Part shown: in pieces, positions 51,381 through 59,880 of the stretch | Numbering within the stretch: the first letter of the stretch is position 1 | Layout: each line of letters opens with the position of its first letter | Assembly (NCBI RefSeq): GCF_900105155.1 | Contig: NZ_LT629762.1 | Coordinates: 1,426,001-1,490,000 of the forward strand | Direction: 5' to 3' | Source: Pseudomonas prosekii | GTDB taxonomy: Bacteria > Pseudomonadota > Gammaproteobacteria > Pseudomonadales > Pseudomonadaceae | DNA length: 64,000 nucleotides | Notes under the pieces: generated by a model | Seen by the model: only the letters and a program-made list of their open reading frames with translations | The model's database searches: none | What the model was told of the DNA's origin: nothing | Program-made: the position numbers and the translations under genes

Positions 51381-51626
51381 TTATTTAGCCTTGTTTTTCA
51401 GCTCGGTTTTCGGCTTTTGGTTGGCCTCTGGCGCGGCTTTGTTGTCCGCTTCCTTGGCCTGTTTGTTTTCGGGTTCGGCCGCCTGCTTCACGTCGTAATC
51501 CTCAATCAAACCGTTCCGGTGAAGCTCCTTGGCGCGGAATTCATCGACGGCAATGGCTCGGCCTTTCTTCACGTACTCATGACCGTTAAGAAAGCCCTTT
51601 TTGGTTGTCACTTCGATATCTGGCAT
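51381..51626 (-). CDS. Small phage head protein, unknown function
   Basis: It is 81 residues from MPDIEVTTKKGFLNGHEYVKK; the C-terminal half is a low-complexity Lys/Glu/Asn/Ala tail. It lies between capsid and connector, where many HK97-like phages have a small gene (Ig-like, Rho-N or joining protein). The open frame to 51755 overlaps the capsid gene and is not used. Confidence 0.65.
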   Translation of the reverse strand: MPDIEVTTKKGFLNGHEYVKKGRAIAVDEFRAKELHRNGLIEDYDVKQAAEPENKQAKEADNKAAPEANQKPKTELKNKAK

Positions 51627-51675
51627 CAGCACACACGCCCGGTCACCCGGGCGCGCTCCTTGGATGATTGAGGAA

Positions 51676-52935
51676 TTAAGGCGTTGGGTCTTCGAACTCG
51701 CCGTGCACGAACGATTCAGGACGGTACACCGCCAGCGCCAGGCGCTCTTCGGCACGGATGGTGACCATGTTGGTGCGGAAGTTGTCGCCGTCTTCGGTCG
51801 AAACCTCGACAGCAGCGTCTTCGCGGTCGAACACCTGGGCAGCGATGTTCATTGCGCCCACCAGGAACTCGCCTTCGGGTACCGCGTTGCTGTCCACAAC
51901 TGGCAACTTCCAGAGACGCTGGACGCCGCCTTCTTGGACGTTGACCCAGATGTAGGAGCCGGTGCTGTCCTTGGTCAGCTCGATATCTGCCCAGTCGACC
52001 GGGTTCAGCGCGATGGCCGAAGCGCGGTATTCAGCGACCCGCACTTGCAGGATCGCGCGGCGCAGGGTGTCGATCTTGGTGTCACCGGCCTTGCGCAGTG
52101 CTTCGTTGAAAGTGGTGGCTTGCGGGATCAGGCCCAACAGGTTCTGACCGGTGCCGTCACCAGCGAGGATCTGCTCTTCTTCTTTGTACTTCAGGCCGTA
52201 GATTGCGCGGCCGTTGATGTAGCTTTGCAGCAACGGGATGTCCGACAGGACCTGCTTCGATGCTTTGAACCAGTGAGCGATGGTTTTAACAGTGGTAGTG
52301 ACCATGCCAAACGACAGATCGGACTGGGCCTTCAGCGCGCCCTCGCCTGCCTGAGGTGCTGCCATGTTCTGGAAGCCGGTCTCTTGCACGAACTCAACCG
52401 CGTTGGAAGCGGTTCGGCCAGGCATGATCAGATCACGGATCGTGAACTGACGCTCAGGGTCGGTGATGATCCCGGCCACGCGGGTTGGCTGAATGCCCAC
52501 ACCGACGCCCCCAGTGCCAGTGGTAGCGCTGGTAATGTTGGTGACAGCCTTCAGGTTCAGGCGCGCAATACCGCGGCCTTTCGTGGTCAGTGCCTGATAG
52601 TCGTCCGAATCCGACAACTGTTCACCGACGGACTTTTGTTCACTCGGATCGTTCGCGGCGAAGCGGCGAGCCAGCTTTTGCTCGATGTCTTGGAAGCGAT
52701 CCTGCAGGTCGAGGCCGTCCTTCACCAGGCCATCCAGAATGGTTTTGGTCTCAGTCAGGATGGTGCCGTGCTCTTTGATTTCCTTGTTGGCTTTCTCGGC
52801 GAAAGCCTTGATTTCCTGGTCGCGCTGATCAAGCAGATCATTCACTGCTTTCAGCTGGATCTTGTCGTCCGCATGCTCCTTGCGGTGCATCTGACGGTCT
52901 TCGGCGCGAGCCTGGTTGCTCATGGCGTTATGCAT
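51676..52935 (-). CDS. HK97-fold major capsid protein
   Basis: It is 419 residues. Residues 1-~105 are a charged coiled-coil delta (scaffolding) domain with KEHADDKIQLKAVNDLLDQ and EKANKEIKEHG, expected to be removed by the upstream protease. The HK97 fold follows, with E-loop (~150-190), P-domain and A-domain ending RPESFVHGEFEDPTP. Confidence 0.92.
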   Translation of the reverse strand: MHNAMSNQARAEDRQMHRKEHADDKIQLKAVNDLLDQRDQEIKAFAEKANKEIKEHGTILTETKTILDGLVKDGLDLQDRFQDIEQKLARRFAANDPSEQKSVGEQLSDSDDYQALTTKGRGIARLNLKAVTNITSATTGTGGVGVGIQPTRVAGIITDPERQFTIRDLIMPGRTASNAVEFVQETGFQNMAAPQAGEGALKAQSDLSFGMVTTTVKTIAHWFKASKQVLSDIPLLQSYINGRAIYGLKYKEEEQILAGDGTGQNLLGLIPQATTFNEALRKAGDTKIDTLRRAILQVRVAEYRASAIALNPVDWADIELTKDSTGSYIWVNVQEGGVQRLWKLPVVDSNAVPEGEFLVGAMNIAAQVFDREDAAVEVSTEDGDNFRTNMVTIRAEERLALAVYRPESFVHGEFEDPTP

Positions 52936-52944
52936 GGTGAATCC

Positions 52945-53646
52945 TCAAAACGAAGGGAGGGACAGTGCTGGGCGCGACTTGAGCGCCTCGACCACTTCAA
53001 TTGCTGCCAGGTCGCCCGCGGACTCGCTCCGGAGCAGATGCTGCAGTCCGCGATTGGCAATCACCGCGGACTGAGTTTTCGAGAAGCCTGCCTCGCGCAG
53101 GAGCAGCTCAAATTCAGGAAGTGAAGGCAGGCCGCCGTGGGCCAGCTTCGACTTGATGGTGTCGGTTCGGGCCTCGTCGTTGGCCGGCACAGTCACGATA
53201 GAAATCTCGACCAAGTCGAGTTTGGTCAGGGTCCGGATCCGGGTCTTCTCGTCGAAGCTGGATTCACGGACGTAGTAGCCGATGGAGAGACCGGTGATAG
53301 ATCGAGACTTCATGCCTCGCATGGCGATGCGCGCATACGGCGCGTCAGCCAGCCAGAGTTCGCCATCGCCAAACAGGCCTTTGGTGTCCTCCTTCAAGGT
53401 GTCCATCGACCACGAACCGATGGGCTCGGCAGTACGGTGCTGCCACAGAACCGGTAGCGATCGAGACTTCGCCTTCAAATCGGCGATGGATTCCAGAAAC
53501 GCACCCGGGGCAACGACTTCGTTGTAGCTGTCGATCACGCCAAACACGGAACCGTACCCAGAAAAAAGGCCGTCATCGCTGACAGCCTTTACGTCGTAGT
53601 CGAATGAGCGGTACTTCACCGCCACCGATTGGTCTTTTCGGTTCAT
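52945..53646 (-). CDS. HK97-type prohead maturation protease
   Basis: Serine protease that trims the capsid delta domain. It is 233 residues. The catalytic His is His70 in PVLWQHRTAEPIG and the Ser is Ser121 in TGLSIGY. The C-terminal tail is helical. The ATG overlaps the portal stop as ATGA. Confidence 0.9.
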   Translation of the reverse strand: MNRKDQSVAVKYRSFDYDVKAVSDDGLFSGYGSVFGVIDSYNEVVAPGAFLESIADLKAKSRSLPVLWQHRTAEPIGSWSMDTLKEDTKGLFGDGELWLADAPYARIAMRGMKSRSITGLSIGYYVRESSFDEKTRIRTLTKLDLVEISIVTVPANDEARTDTIKSKLAHGGLPSLPEFELLLREAGFSKTQSAVIANRGLQHLLRSESAGDLAAIEVVEALKSRPALSLPSF

Positions 53647-54980
53647 TCAGAATTACCTTTTGGCTTGTCGTTGAGCCAATCAATCAACGCTGAACGCGCC
53701 TGCTGGGCATCGCCGGCATCGCCGCCGAGCTTGTCGATCGGCAGCATGTTTGATTGAACTGTGAGCTGTTCGGCGTTGCCGCCTTTGGGCGCGAGGTTCT
53801 CTTTAATCCGGCACTCGTCGCGGGTGTAGATGCCGTTCTGGGTCATCGAGCTGTAGAAGGCGGCGCGAGCAGCGCTATCGGCACGAAGTAAGCCTTCTGG
53901 GTTGAACTTGGCGTAGAACCGGCGGCGCTCTTCGGGGCGCAGCAGACGCCGATTAATGCTCTGCTCGATGCGCTTCATCCAAGGCAACAGCGTGAAGCTC
54001 AGGAACCCGAGCATTTGCTGCTCCATGCCCGTGCCCCAGCTGGTGCTGTTCGATGTGTGGCCGACCATCCAAGGCGGAACACGAAACCACCGGCAGATTT
54101 CTTCGACGTTGAAGGCCCGGGTTTGCAGCATTTGGGCATCTTCAGGGCTCATCGACACCTGCTGATATTTCATCCCCGCTTCCAGAACCATCGTCTTTCC
54201 GGTGTTCACGGCACCGGCGAACTTGGCCGCCATGTCCTCACGGATGTCTTCTCGCTGTGCTTTGTTGAGAATCTGATCGGTCGATAGAACGCCGCCGAGC
54301 TTCATCCCATTGGCGAACATCTTGCTGGCCGACTCATCGGCAGCCATCGCAGCGCCGAATACATTGCGACCCATAGCAACCGGGCTCAACCCGAACATGG
54401 GGTCCGTACCGAACCCCCGCGTGTGCATCATTTGCTCATCAAACAGCGTGTGAGGCTTGCCCTCGCTGTCGATGAACCGATATTCGATAGCGCCGCTGCT
54501 CGTGCGCCGAGGCGGAGAAACCGACTGCGGGAGAATGAACTCCAGCGAAGAAAGATCGCGTCCGACCAAATGGGGCTCATTGAAACTGTTGCCGCTGAGC
54601 AGCAAGCTGGCCACCACGCATTCCCAGAACTCCACAGGGGTTTGGTCGGCGTTCGGCTGCTGGCTGATGACACGGTGTACCGGGTGAGAAGTGGCGACCT
54701 CGGGCACGCCGTTTTTATCTTCGTAAAGCGCGATCGGGAGAGTGGCCAACGTTTCGGCAATGAGCCGAACGCAGGCCCACACCGTCGACAGCTGAAGCGC
54801 TGTCTGCTGGCTCACCGTTTTGCCGGATGCCGAATCGGTGCCGTAGTAGCCGTTCCAAAAGGCTGCATCACCGAGACCAATACGCCGTCCAACCCAACCC
54901 GCCAAAGAAGATTTGACCAACCCAGGCTCTGCCGATTTGAACAGCGCCTGCCGCAATACTGACTTGAGAGGTTTATTCAC
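53643..54980 (-). CDS. Phage portal protein (HK97 gp3 type)
   Basis: Dodecameric ring through which DNA enters and leaves. It is 445 residues with LSTVWACVRLIAETLATLPI, GNSFNEPHLVGRDL, the RWFRVPPWMVGHT segment and the C-terminal FNPEGLLRADSAARA motif. It overlaps the small membrane-protein gene before it by 8 nt. Confidence 0.93.
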   Translation of the reverse strand: MNKPLKSVLRQALFKSAEPGLVKSSLAGWVGRRIGLGDAAFWNGYYGTDSASGKTVSQQTALQLSTVWACVRLIAETLATLPIALYEDKNGVPEVATSHPVHRVISQQPNADQTPVEFWECVVASLLLSGNSFNEPHLVGRDLSSLEFILPQSVSPPRRTSSGAIEYRFIDSEGKPHTLFDEQMMHTRGFGTDPMFGLSPVAMGRNVFGAAMAADESASKMFANGMKLGGVLSTDQILNKAQREDIREDMAAKFAGAVNTGKTMVLEAGMKYQQVSMSPEDAQMLQTRAFNVEEICRWFRVPPWMVGHTSNSTSWGTGMEQQMLGFLSFTLLPWMKRIEQSINRRLLRPEERRRFYAKFNPEGLLRADSAARAAFYSSMTQNGIYTRDECRIKENLAPKGGNAEQLTVQSNMLPIDKLGGDAGDAQQARSALIDWLNDKPKGNSE

Positions 54981-55137
54981 CGATCAGCCCCTTGCGAATG
55001 AATCCAGCGGCGGCCAGGAACGATACGGCGGCGCCAATTAAGGCCCAACCGAGACCGGCTAGGAGAAATACGCCGGCGACAAACAGGCACAGAGCGGCCA
55101 CGGCCGCCACGATGAAGATGATCAGGCCTGTATCCAT
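54973..55137 (-). CDS. Small two-helix membrane protein between terminase and portal
   Basis: It is 54 residues from MDTGLIIFIVAAVAALCL with two hydrophobic helices (about 3-25 and 27-46) and a basic end (IRKGLIGE). It starts 7 nt after the terminase stop. Function unknown; small membrane genes occur here in other Pseudomonas siphophages. Confidence 0.7.
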   Translation of the reverse strand: MDTGLIIFIVAAVAALCLFVAGVFLLAGLGWALIGAAVSFLAAAGFIRKGLIGE

Positions 55138-55144
55138 GGGTGAG

Positions 55145-56872
55145 TTATCCAACAATGATTGGTTTTGAAAAGAAGTCGCTGATGTTGCCGCTGTTGTCGT
55201 TGGCCAGAATTAGCGCCCTTCCGATAGCCATGATCAGCGCGACGGCACCGTCGATCTTGTTGTCGTCACCCTGCTTTATGGGCCGCACGACATCGTCGTT
55301 TCCAGGCATGTTCTTGCCGATCACGTTGGCGATACACCACGTCATGATTGGATGCCCATCGTGATGGAACCTGCCGGCTGTGATAGCCGCCTCGAGCTCC
55401 TTCATGGGGTCGGACATGTTGGTGTAGTTCTGCGTGATCGTTATCGGGCTGAAACCTTCGTCGTCAAGATCGTGACTGAGACCGGTTGCGCCGTGTGGGT
55501 CAATTGGGCACTCCCGGACGGGGGCTTGATGATTTGCTTCTTTGGTGTCTTCGAAGATTTCGCGGTAATCAATCTCGGCGCCGTCGGTTATGTCTAGGTG
55601 CTTTGAATTGATCCAGGCTTGGAACCGTTCGGACATGCGTTTGTTGTCGCTGTCGTACGCGGTGTCATATGGAACCCAGAACTTCGGAGCCACGCTGTAG
55701 TAGTGGGTCTTACCATCTACGACACGCCAGAACAGACGCGCCCGTGAGTTCATGTCCAGCTTGCGAGCCAAGTCGAAGCCTGCGATCCACTCCTGCCCCT
55801 CGAACTGCTCGAGTGTGAGCGTGGTGTCTTCGCACGATCTCCAGTCCTCCATGTTGAAGAAGCCGGATTTAGCGCTAACCCAGAGGTTCAGGTGCTTCGT
55901 TTTGAACGTATTCGCGAAGCGAGCCGAGCGTATTGCCCTGGCCTGCTGGCTCTCTAGGTACTCTTGGAATACTGAAACACCATGATTCGGGTTGGCCTTC
56001 GCCAGCATCTTTGGATCGGTCCAGTCATCACCCTCATCGAGGGTCCAGATCCAGCCGAACAACTCTTCGTCAGGCACGGTGCCGGCCAGCATCTCCACGA
56101 CCTGGCGCCGTTTGTCGTAGCAAGGCCCTTCGATATCGGCGCCGGCGGTGGTGATGATGAACATCAGCGGCTGCCGGCGGGCACCCATACCGGTGAGCAT
56201 GGTGTCGTACTGGGCCGACGTTGGGTGTTCGTGGTATTCGTCGACGATCGCGCAGCTGGGTGATGCGCCGTCGCCAGGGTTGCCAATCAGTGGTTCGAAG
56301 CGACTGAAGTCGGACGGGATGTTCATGTTCGAAGCGTTGACCTCGATGCCCGCGGCCTGGATCAGCATGGGCGACTTGCTCACCATCAGCTTGGCCGGGC
56401 GGAAAACTTCCCACGCCTGTTTCTCCGTGGTCGCCCCGGCATACACTTCGGCGCCGAACTCGCCGTCGGCAACGAACATGCTGATGCCCACGCCGCCCGC
56501 GACAACGGATTTGCCGTTCTTCCGAGGCACTTCCCAATAGCTTTCACGGAACCGGCGGTGGCCGCCTTTCTTTTTGACCCAGCCAAACGTGACGGCCAGG
56601 CCGAACAATTGCCAAGGCTCAAGGCTGATCAGCTGACGCTTGAATGCCCACTCGCCCTTTGTATGCGGCAGGAGCTGCATCAGCTTCAGCTTCTTCTCCG
56701 CCTTGATCGGGTCAAACTTGAAACGGAAGCCGCGTTTGCGGCTGGCGGCCAGGTCGTCGAAGTGACGCTGTACTGCCTGGTGGATGTAGCGGCACGCCGG
56801 AACCTTCCCGCGAAGCAATGACCGACCCCAGGCCGTCGCTTTGTCGACGTTGGGGTGGGCAGATTTGGTCAT
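55145..56872 (-). CDS. Terminase large subunit
   Basis: Packaging ATPase and nuclease. It is 575 residues. The Walker A-like stretch is [16 protein letters not shown], Walker B is [12 protein letters not shown], and the RNase H-like nuclease half carries [10 protein letters not shown] (first Asp) and later acidic residues near [21 protein letters not shown]. It belongs to the HK97/P27-associated class. The ATG overlaps the small-subunit stop as TGATG. Confidence 0.93.
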   Translation of the reverse strand: MTKSAHPNVDKATAWGRSLLRGKVPACRYIHQAVQRHFDDLAASRKRGFRFKFDPIKAEKKLKLMQLLPHTKGEWAFKRQLISLEPWQLFGLAVTFGWVKKKGGHRRFRESYWEVPRKNGKSVVAGGVGISMFVADGEFGAEVYAGATTEKQAWEVFRPAKLMVSKSPMLIQAAGIEVNASNMNIPSDFSRFEPLIGNPGDGASPSCAIVDEYHEHPTSAQYDTMLTGMGARRQPLMFIITTAGADIEGPCYDKRRQVVEMLAGTVPDEELFGWIWTLDEGDDWTDPKMLAKANPNHGVSVFQEYLESQQARAIRSARFANTFKTKHLNLWVSAKSGFFNMEDWRSCEDTTLTLEQFEGQEWIAGFDLARKLDMNSRARLFWRVVDGKTHYYSVAPKFWVPYDTAYDSDNKRMSERFQAWINSKHLDITDGAEIDYREIFEDTKEANHQAPVRECPIDPHGATGLSHDLDDEGFSPITITQNYTNMSDPMKELEAAITAGRFHHDGHPIMTWCIANVIGKNMPGNDDVVRPIKQGDDNKIDGAVALIMAIGRALILANDNSGNISDFFSKPIIVG

Positions 56873-57357
56873 CAGCTACTCAGTAGTTTGGCGAATTCGT
56901 TGGTTTCTTTCTCCTTATTGCCACCAATCAGGCGCGTGCGGCTGGCCGGGTCCAAACCCAGCATCGAGCCGAATGTCACCATCTGGCGCATCGTCTCGTT
57001 GGCAGCGGTCAACGCAGGATTTTTCATCGGGCCGCCAGTGGCACCGGACACGACGATGCCGTGCTCCTTGATCGACTCCTGAGCCATTCGCCAGTTGTCA
57101 TAGGCGGAGCAGAATGCTTCGACGTTATGCAGATCGGTGATCGCGACTACGTTTTCGCGCAGCAGCTCGGGAACAATCATTTTCCACATGGTGGCGGCCC
57201 GAGGGCTGAACCACTCCGGCGGGTCTATCTGGGTGATCTTGGAAAACTGGGGCTCGGCAGTGTTCAGCGCACGCTTGCCAGGGTTTCCAGCCAATGCTTT
57301 CTTGGCCGTTGGCTTGGGTTTGCGACCACGGCCGGCGACCGTGGCGGTGCCTCCCAT
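56872..57357 (-). CDS. Terminase small subunit, P27 family
   Basis: Recognises the packaging site. It is 161 residues with the basic [24 protein letters not shown]-terminal block (shared by P27-type subunits), then [16 protein letters not shown] and a C-terminal [10 protein letters not shown]. The 159-nt gap upstream to the HNH gene (57358-57516) holds no gene and is the best candidate for cos. Confidence 0.88.
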   Translation of the reverse strand: MGGTATVAGRGRKPKPTAKKALAGNPGKRALNTAEPQFSKITQIDPPEWFSPRAATMWKMIVPELLRENVVAITDLHNVEAFCSAYDNWRMAQESIKEHGIVVSGATGGPMKNPALTAANETMRQMVTFGSMLGLDPASRTRLIGGNKEKETNEFAKLLSS

Positions 57358-57516
57358 CGCGCAACTCCTGAATTTTTAATTTCGCGGGTGTGTAAGAAGC
57401 CTTGAGGGCGCGGTCTAGAAGCCAAAGGGCCTGAACTTTCGACCCTCCCCTACCCCCTGATCGCGAATCGCTCTCATTTGACCGGTTTTCGCTGTTTTTT
57501 CGAGACTTTTCTGCTT

Positions 57517-57891
57517 TCAGCGCCGCGCATTGCCGAATCCACCGTCTTCGGCGGCCGTCTTGGCCGAGTGGCACGGACCGCAAAGGCTTTGCCAGTTGGT
57601 CTTGTCCCAGAACAGGGCCATATCGTTCTTGTGCGGGATGATGTGGTCGACGTCGGTTGCCACAACCACCAGCCCACGCGCTGAGCAATGCCGGCAAAGC
57701 GGGTACTTGGCGAGGAAGCCAGCGCGGGCCTGCTGCCACTTGTAGTTGTAGTTACGCTTCGTGCTGCTCTCCCGAGGCTTGGCCCGCGCCATGCTCTTCA
57801 GTAGGTGAGCGTGCTCATCACAGTAGCGTGGGTTACGCGTGAGCGTGTTGCAGCCCTGTGCGTTGCATGGCTTCTGCGGCCTCAGCGGCAT
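57517..57891 (-). CDS. HNH endonuclease
   Basis: It is 124 residues with CxxCxT / CDEH zinc-binding at the N-terminus, CRHCSARG, then the HNH core VDHIIPHKND and NWQSLCGPCHSAKT. Phage HNH proteins encoded beside the terminase, such as HK97 gp74, assist cos cleavage. It overlaps the gene upstream by 10 nt. Confidence 0.9.
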   Translation of the reverse strand: MPLRPQKPCNAQGCNTLTRNPRYCDEHAHLLKSMARAKPRESSTKRNYNYKWQQARAGFLAKYPLCRHCSARGLVVVATDVDHIIPHKNDMALFWDKTNWQSLCGPCHSAKTAAEDGGFGNARR

Positions 57892-58061
57892 GGCGAGCCG
57901 TCCATGTACCTGCGAGGCTGGGCATCAGGATCTTCTGGCTCATCCTCGCCCATCGCTTGGATCAGTAGATCCAGCCTCTCGGCTACCTGGCTCATCGACT
58001 GGGCCGTGCTCTCTTGAGCGCTCACCATTCTTTCCAGCAATAAGATCAATGGATCGTTCAT
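57882..58061 (-). CDS. Small phage protein of unknown function
   Basis: It is 59 residues from MNDPLILLLERMVSAQESTA: an amphipathic helix, QVAERLDLLIQAMGEDEPED, then a polar tail. It lies between Rz1 and the HNH gene. No family recognised; the frame could start further up (58112), but the ATG at 58061 has a better N-terminus. Confidence 0.55.
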   Translation of the reverse strand: MNDPLILLLERMVSAQESTAQSMSQVAERLDLLIQAMGEDEPEDPDAQPRRYMDGSPCR

Positions 58062-58132
58062 ATGCCACCTTGCTCCACTTGTTGATCCATTCGCGCCGGG
58101 CGGCGCATCCACCGCATGCCATGGCCAGCCCT

Positions 58133-58405
58133 CTACTTGCTCTGACTGCGCTTGATCTGTGCATCCACCTGGTCAGCACACGTGTCGAGCAGCTTGATGG
58201 CCTGATCCTTGAGCTCCCACACATCGCCATTCAGGCGAAGGTCAGTCTCGTCGGGGTCTACCCGCTCACAGGGGATCAGCTCGGGCGCTTCAATTCTTAC
58301 GGCCTGGGTCTTTGTTACCACTGCCGGCTTTCCCGCGCAGGCCGTCAGGCAGAGGCTGAGCAGCCCAATCACGAACAGGCTTGCTGTTGCGCTTGAGATC
58401 TTCAA
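58133..58405 (-). CDS. Rz1-type outer-membrane spanin lipoprotein
   Basis: It is 90 residues starting inside the Rz gene in another frame and running past its end. The signal peptide ends in lipobox LTAC (Cys22), followed by a proline/charge-rich periplasmic part. It pairs with Rz to fuse the two membranes at lysis. The out-of-frame overlap with Rz is the classic nested spanin layout. Confidence 0.85.
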   Translation of the reverse strand: MKISSATASLFVIGLLSLCLTACAGKPAVVTKTQAVRIEAPELIPCERVDPDETDLRLNGDVWELKDQAIKLLDTCADQVDAQIKRSQSK

Positions 58406-58667
58406 AGTCTTTCCTCGCCTTTTTGGCTTTGTCTTCGCTGGCCTTGATTCGCTTGTTCAGGTCTTTCAGGTAGTCAGCGTTGCGCTGGGCTTCGGCCAGG
58501 AGCGTGGTGATGGTGGCCTGGCTTTCGGTGTTGGCCTTGATGGCGTCATCCTTGCTGCGGGTTTCGACAGCCACCTCGCCGCGCAGAGCGACAACGCGGT
58601 ACTGCTGAATCCCGATGAGCAGGAATGCGACCAGGGCAATGATGATTGCTGCGGCTACTGCCTTCAT
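58290..58667 (-). CDS. Rz-type inner-membrane spanin
   Basis: It is 125 residues: a single N-terminal membrane anchor (KAVAAAIIIALVAFLLIGI), then a long periplasmic coiled coil with LAEAQRNADYLKDLNKRIKA. The start overlaps the holin stop by ATGA. Confidence 0.88.
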   Translation of the reverse strand: MKAVAAAIIIALVAFLLIGIQQYRVVALRGEVAVETRSKDDAIKANTESQATITTLLAEAQRNADYLKDLNKRIKASEDKAKKARKDFEDLKRNSKPVRDWAAQPLPDGLRGKAGSGNKDPGRKN

Positions 58668-58987
58668 GCGGCATCCGCCTTGCGACCGAGGAACCGGGTC
58701 ACCAGTTCGCGTATCGCTGTAACGCCAAGGAAACCGATCGTTCCGCCGGCGGCAACTGAAAGGCTAGGAGGCCAGGCCATCCACTCGATGAGGCTCGACG
58801 CAACCAGGCTCAGCGCTCCACAGATCAGCGACTCGAAGAAGATTCGACGCTTACTGGTTTCTTTTGCGTCATACATGATGCGCAGTAGGGAGACGGTGAC
58901 GGCCATGATTGCGCCCTGCCATAGCGGATTGCTCAAGGCCTCCAAGAACTTGGCCCACGTGTCTGGCTTATCAGGCATGGCCGGCAT
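58664..58987 (-). CDS. Phage holin, lambda-like
   Basis: It is 107 residues with three hydrophobic helices (~18-36, ~50-68, ~76-93). The N-terminus MPAMPDKPDTWAKFL recalls lambda S (MKMPEKHD), including two start codons three codons apart. The ATG at 58987 has a GGGAGG site. First gene of the late operon, after the tandem terminators. Confidence 0.85.
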   Translation of the reverse strand: MPAMPDKPDTWAKFLEALSNPLWQGAIMAVTVSLLRIMYDAKETSKRRIFFESLICGALSLVASSLIEWMAWPPSLSVAAGGTIGFLGVTAIRELVTRFLGRKADAA

Positions 58988-59076
58988 CTCGGAATCCTCC
59001 CTCTCGGGGAGCAAAATAGATTCAGCTCCAACAGCACTCCCAGCTCAGAGCGATGGGTGTGGCGGAGCCGAAAACG

Positions 59077-59102
59077 AAAAAGCCCCGGCAAATGCCGAGG
59101 CT
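59077..59102 (-). terminator. Late-operon terminator tR'-like, distal
   Basis: AGCCTCGGCA and TGCCGGGGCT form a 10-bp stem with a 2-nt spacer in the loop region, followed by TTTTTCG on the minus strand. Confidence 0.8.
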
Positions 59103-59115
59103 CAAATAACTGTAG

Positions 59116-59147
59116 AAAGCAAAAAGCCCATCTCAGAGACGGGCTTT
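59116..59147 (-). terminator. Late-operon terminator tR'-like, proximal
   Basis: AAAGCCCGTCTC and GAGATGGGCTTT pair (one G-U) and are followed by TTTTTGCTTT on the minus strand. With the next hairpin it forms a tandem stop between the Q gene and the lysis genes. Confidence 0.8.
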
Positions 59148-59175
59148 GCACGCGGAAAAACCGCAAAGTAACTGA

Positions 59176-59204
59176 AATCTATAGTTCGTCCCCGGCCCTG
59201 TCAA
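59176..59204 (-). promoter_or_regulatory. pR'-like late promoter
   Basis: A perfect -35 TTGACA (59199-59204), exactly 17 nt, then TAGATT (59176-59181). The -35 overlaps the TGA of the Q-like gene. Transcripts would start near 59170 and meet the two terminators at once, the arrangement needed for Q antitermination. Confidence 0.75.
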
Positions 59205-59554
59205 GCGGCTTCGCGACGAATATCGAGAGCTCCATCAATCCACGCAACTCCAGCCTTCCAGAGCTGCCGAGTCTTCTCCTCGCCAAACTTCATTTTCTTG
59301 CCAACCTCCATGAGCGAGGTGTCTCGACTGGTGTAGTACCGCATGAGCACTTGGCCGCATTCCGGGTAGCGCTTGAGCAGCCGGCCCATCAAGCCATCGA
59401 TCATCAGCGCGTCGTCGTCGGTGATCATCGGTGAAAGGATCGTGTTCTCGCGAGACGCACAGCAGGAAACTCCGGAGCCCAGGACAACCCAGCGGCCCCA
59501 ATGCTCCAGCAGATCCTCGGCGGTACGCTCTTTAAATGTCGGTGTGAATGCCAT
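59201..59554 (-). CDS. Antitermination protein Q-like
   Basis: Probable activator of late genes. It is 117 residues; TAEDLLEHWGRWVVLGSG at the N-terminus and RYYTSRDTSLMEVGKKM, an HTH-like region, are characteristic of the small Q-type (DUF1133/antitermQ-like) proteins of Pseudomonas phages. Its position just before the late promoter and terminators supports the role. Confidence 0.78.
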   Translation of the reverse strand: MAFTPTFKERTAEDLLEHWGRWVVLGSGVSCCASRENTILSPMITDDDALMIDGLMGRLLKRYPECGQVLMRYYTSRDTSLMEVGKKMKFGEEKTRQLWKAGVAWIDGALDIRREAA

Positions 59555-59557
59555 GGA

Positions 59558-59878
59558 TCAATCCCCTGTGTAATTAGTGCCGCCGGCACCGCGGCGGTTG
59601 TTCTGTTCGTACTGCCGGCCAGCACCGCATACCTCCAACTTGCGAAATTGCGCAAGTTGATGATCTGCGGCCTGCAGGCGGATGCTCAGCTGAGTTACCA
59701 GCACATCCAGCGGCAGCACCTCGCCAGTGTCGGCAGTAACCCAGCCGGAGGCGTTGCACTGGATGCAGGCCAGATCATGAAAAACGCCTTTCACAACCGC
59801 CCTGCCCTTGCATGCCAGGCACTGAGCCAAGTCGACTTGATCGACCTTGAAGGCGGGGCCATGCTGCTTTTTCATCAT
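59558..59878 (-). CDS. Zinc-finger phage protein of unknown function
   Basis: It is 106 residues from MMKKQHGPAF. Two CxxC knuckles (CLACKG and CIQCNASG, 16 residues apart) suggest a DnaJ-type or ribbon zinc site; a helical C-terminal half follows (VLVTQLSIRLQAADHQLAQF). It ends 3 nt before the Q-like start, so it could act with it. Confidence 0.65.
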   Translation of the reverse strand: MMKKQHGPAFKVDQVDLAQCLACKGRAVVKGVFHDLACIQCNASGWVTADTGEVLPLDVLVTQLSIRLQAADHQLAQFRKLEVCGAGRQYEQNNRRGAGGTNYTGD

Positions 59879-59880
59879 TT

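Noticed and set aside
57358..57516. Additional small gene between HNH nuclease and terminase
   Set aside because: Frames here are short and antisense to the terminase start, and lack ribosome sites on the minus strand; left as a candidate cos region.
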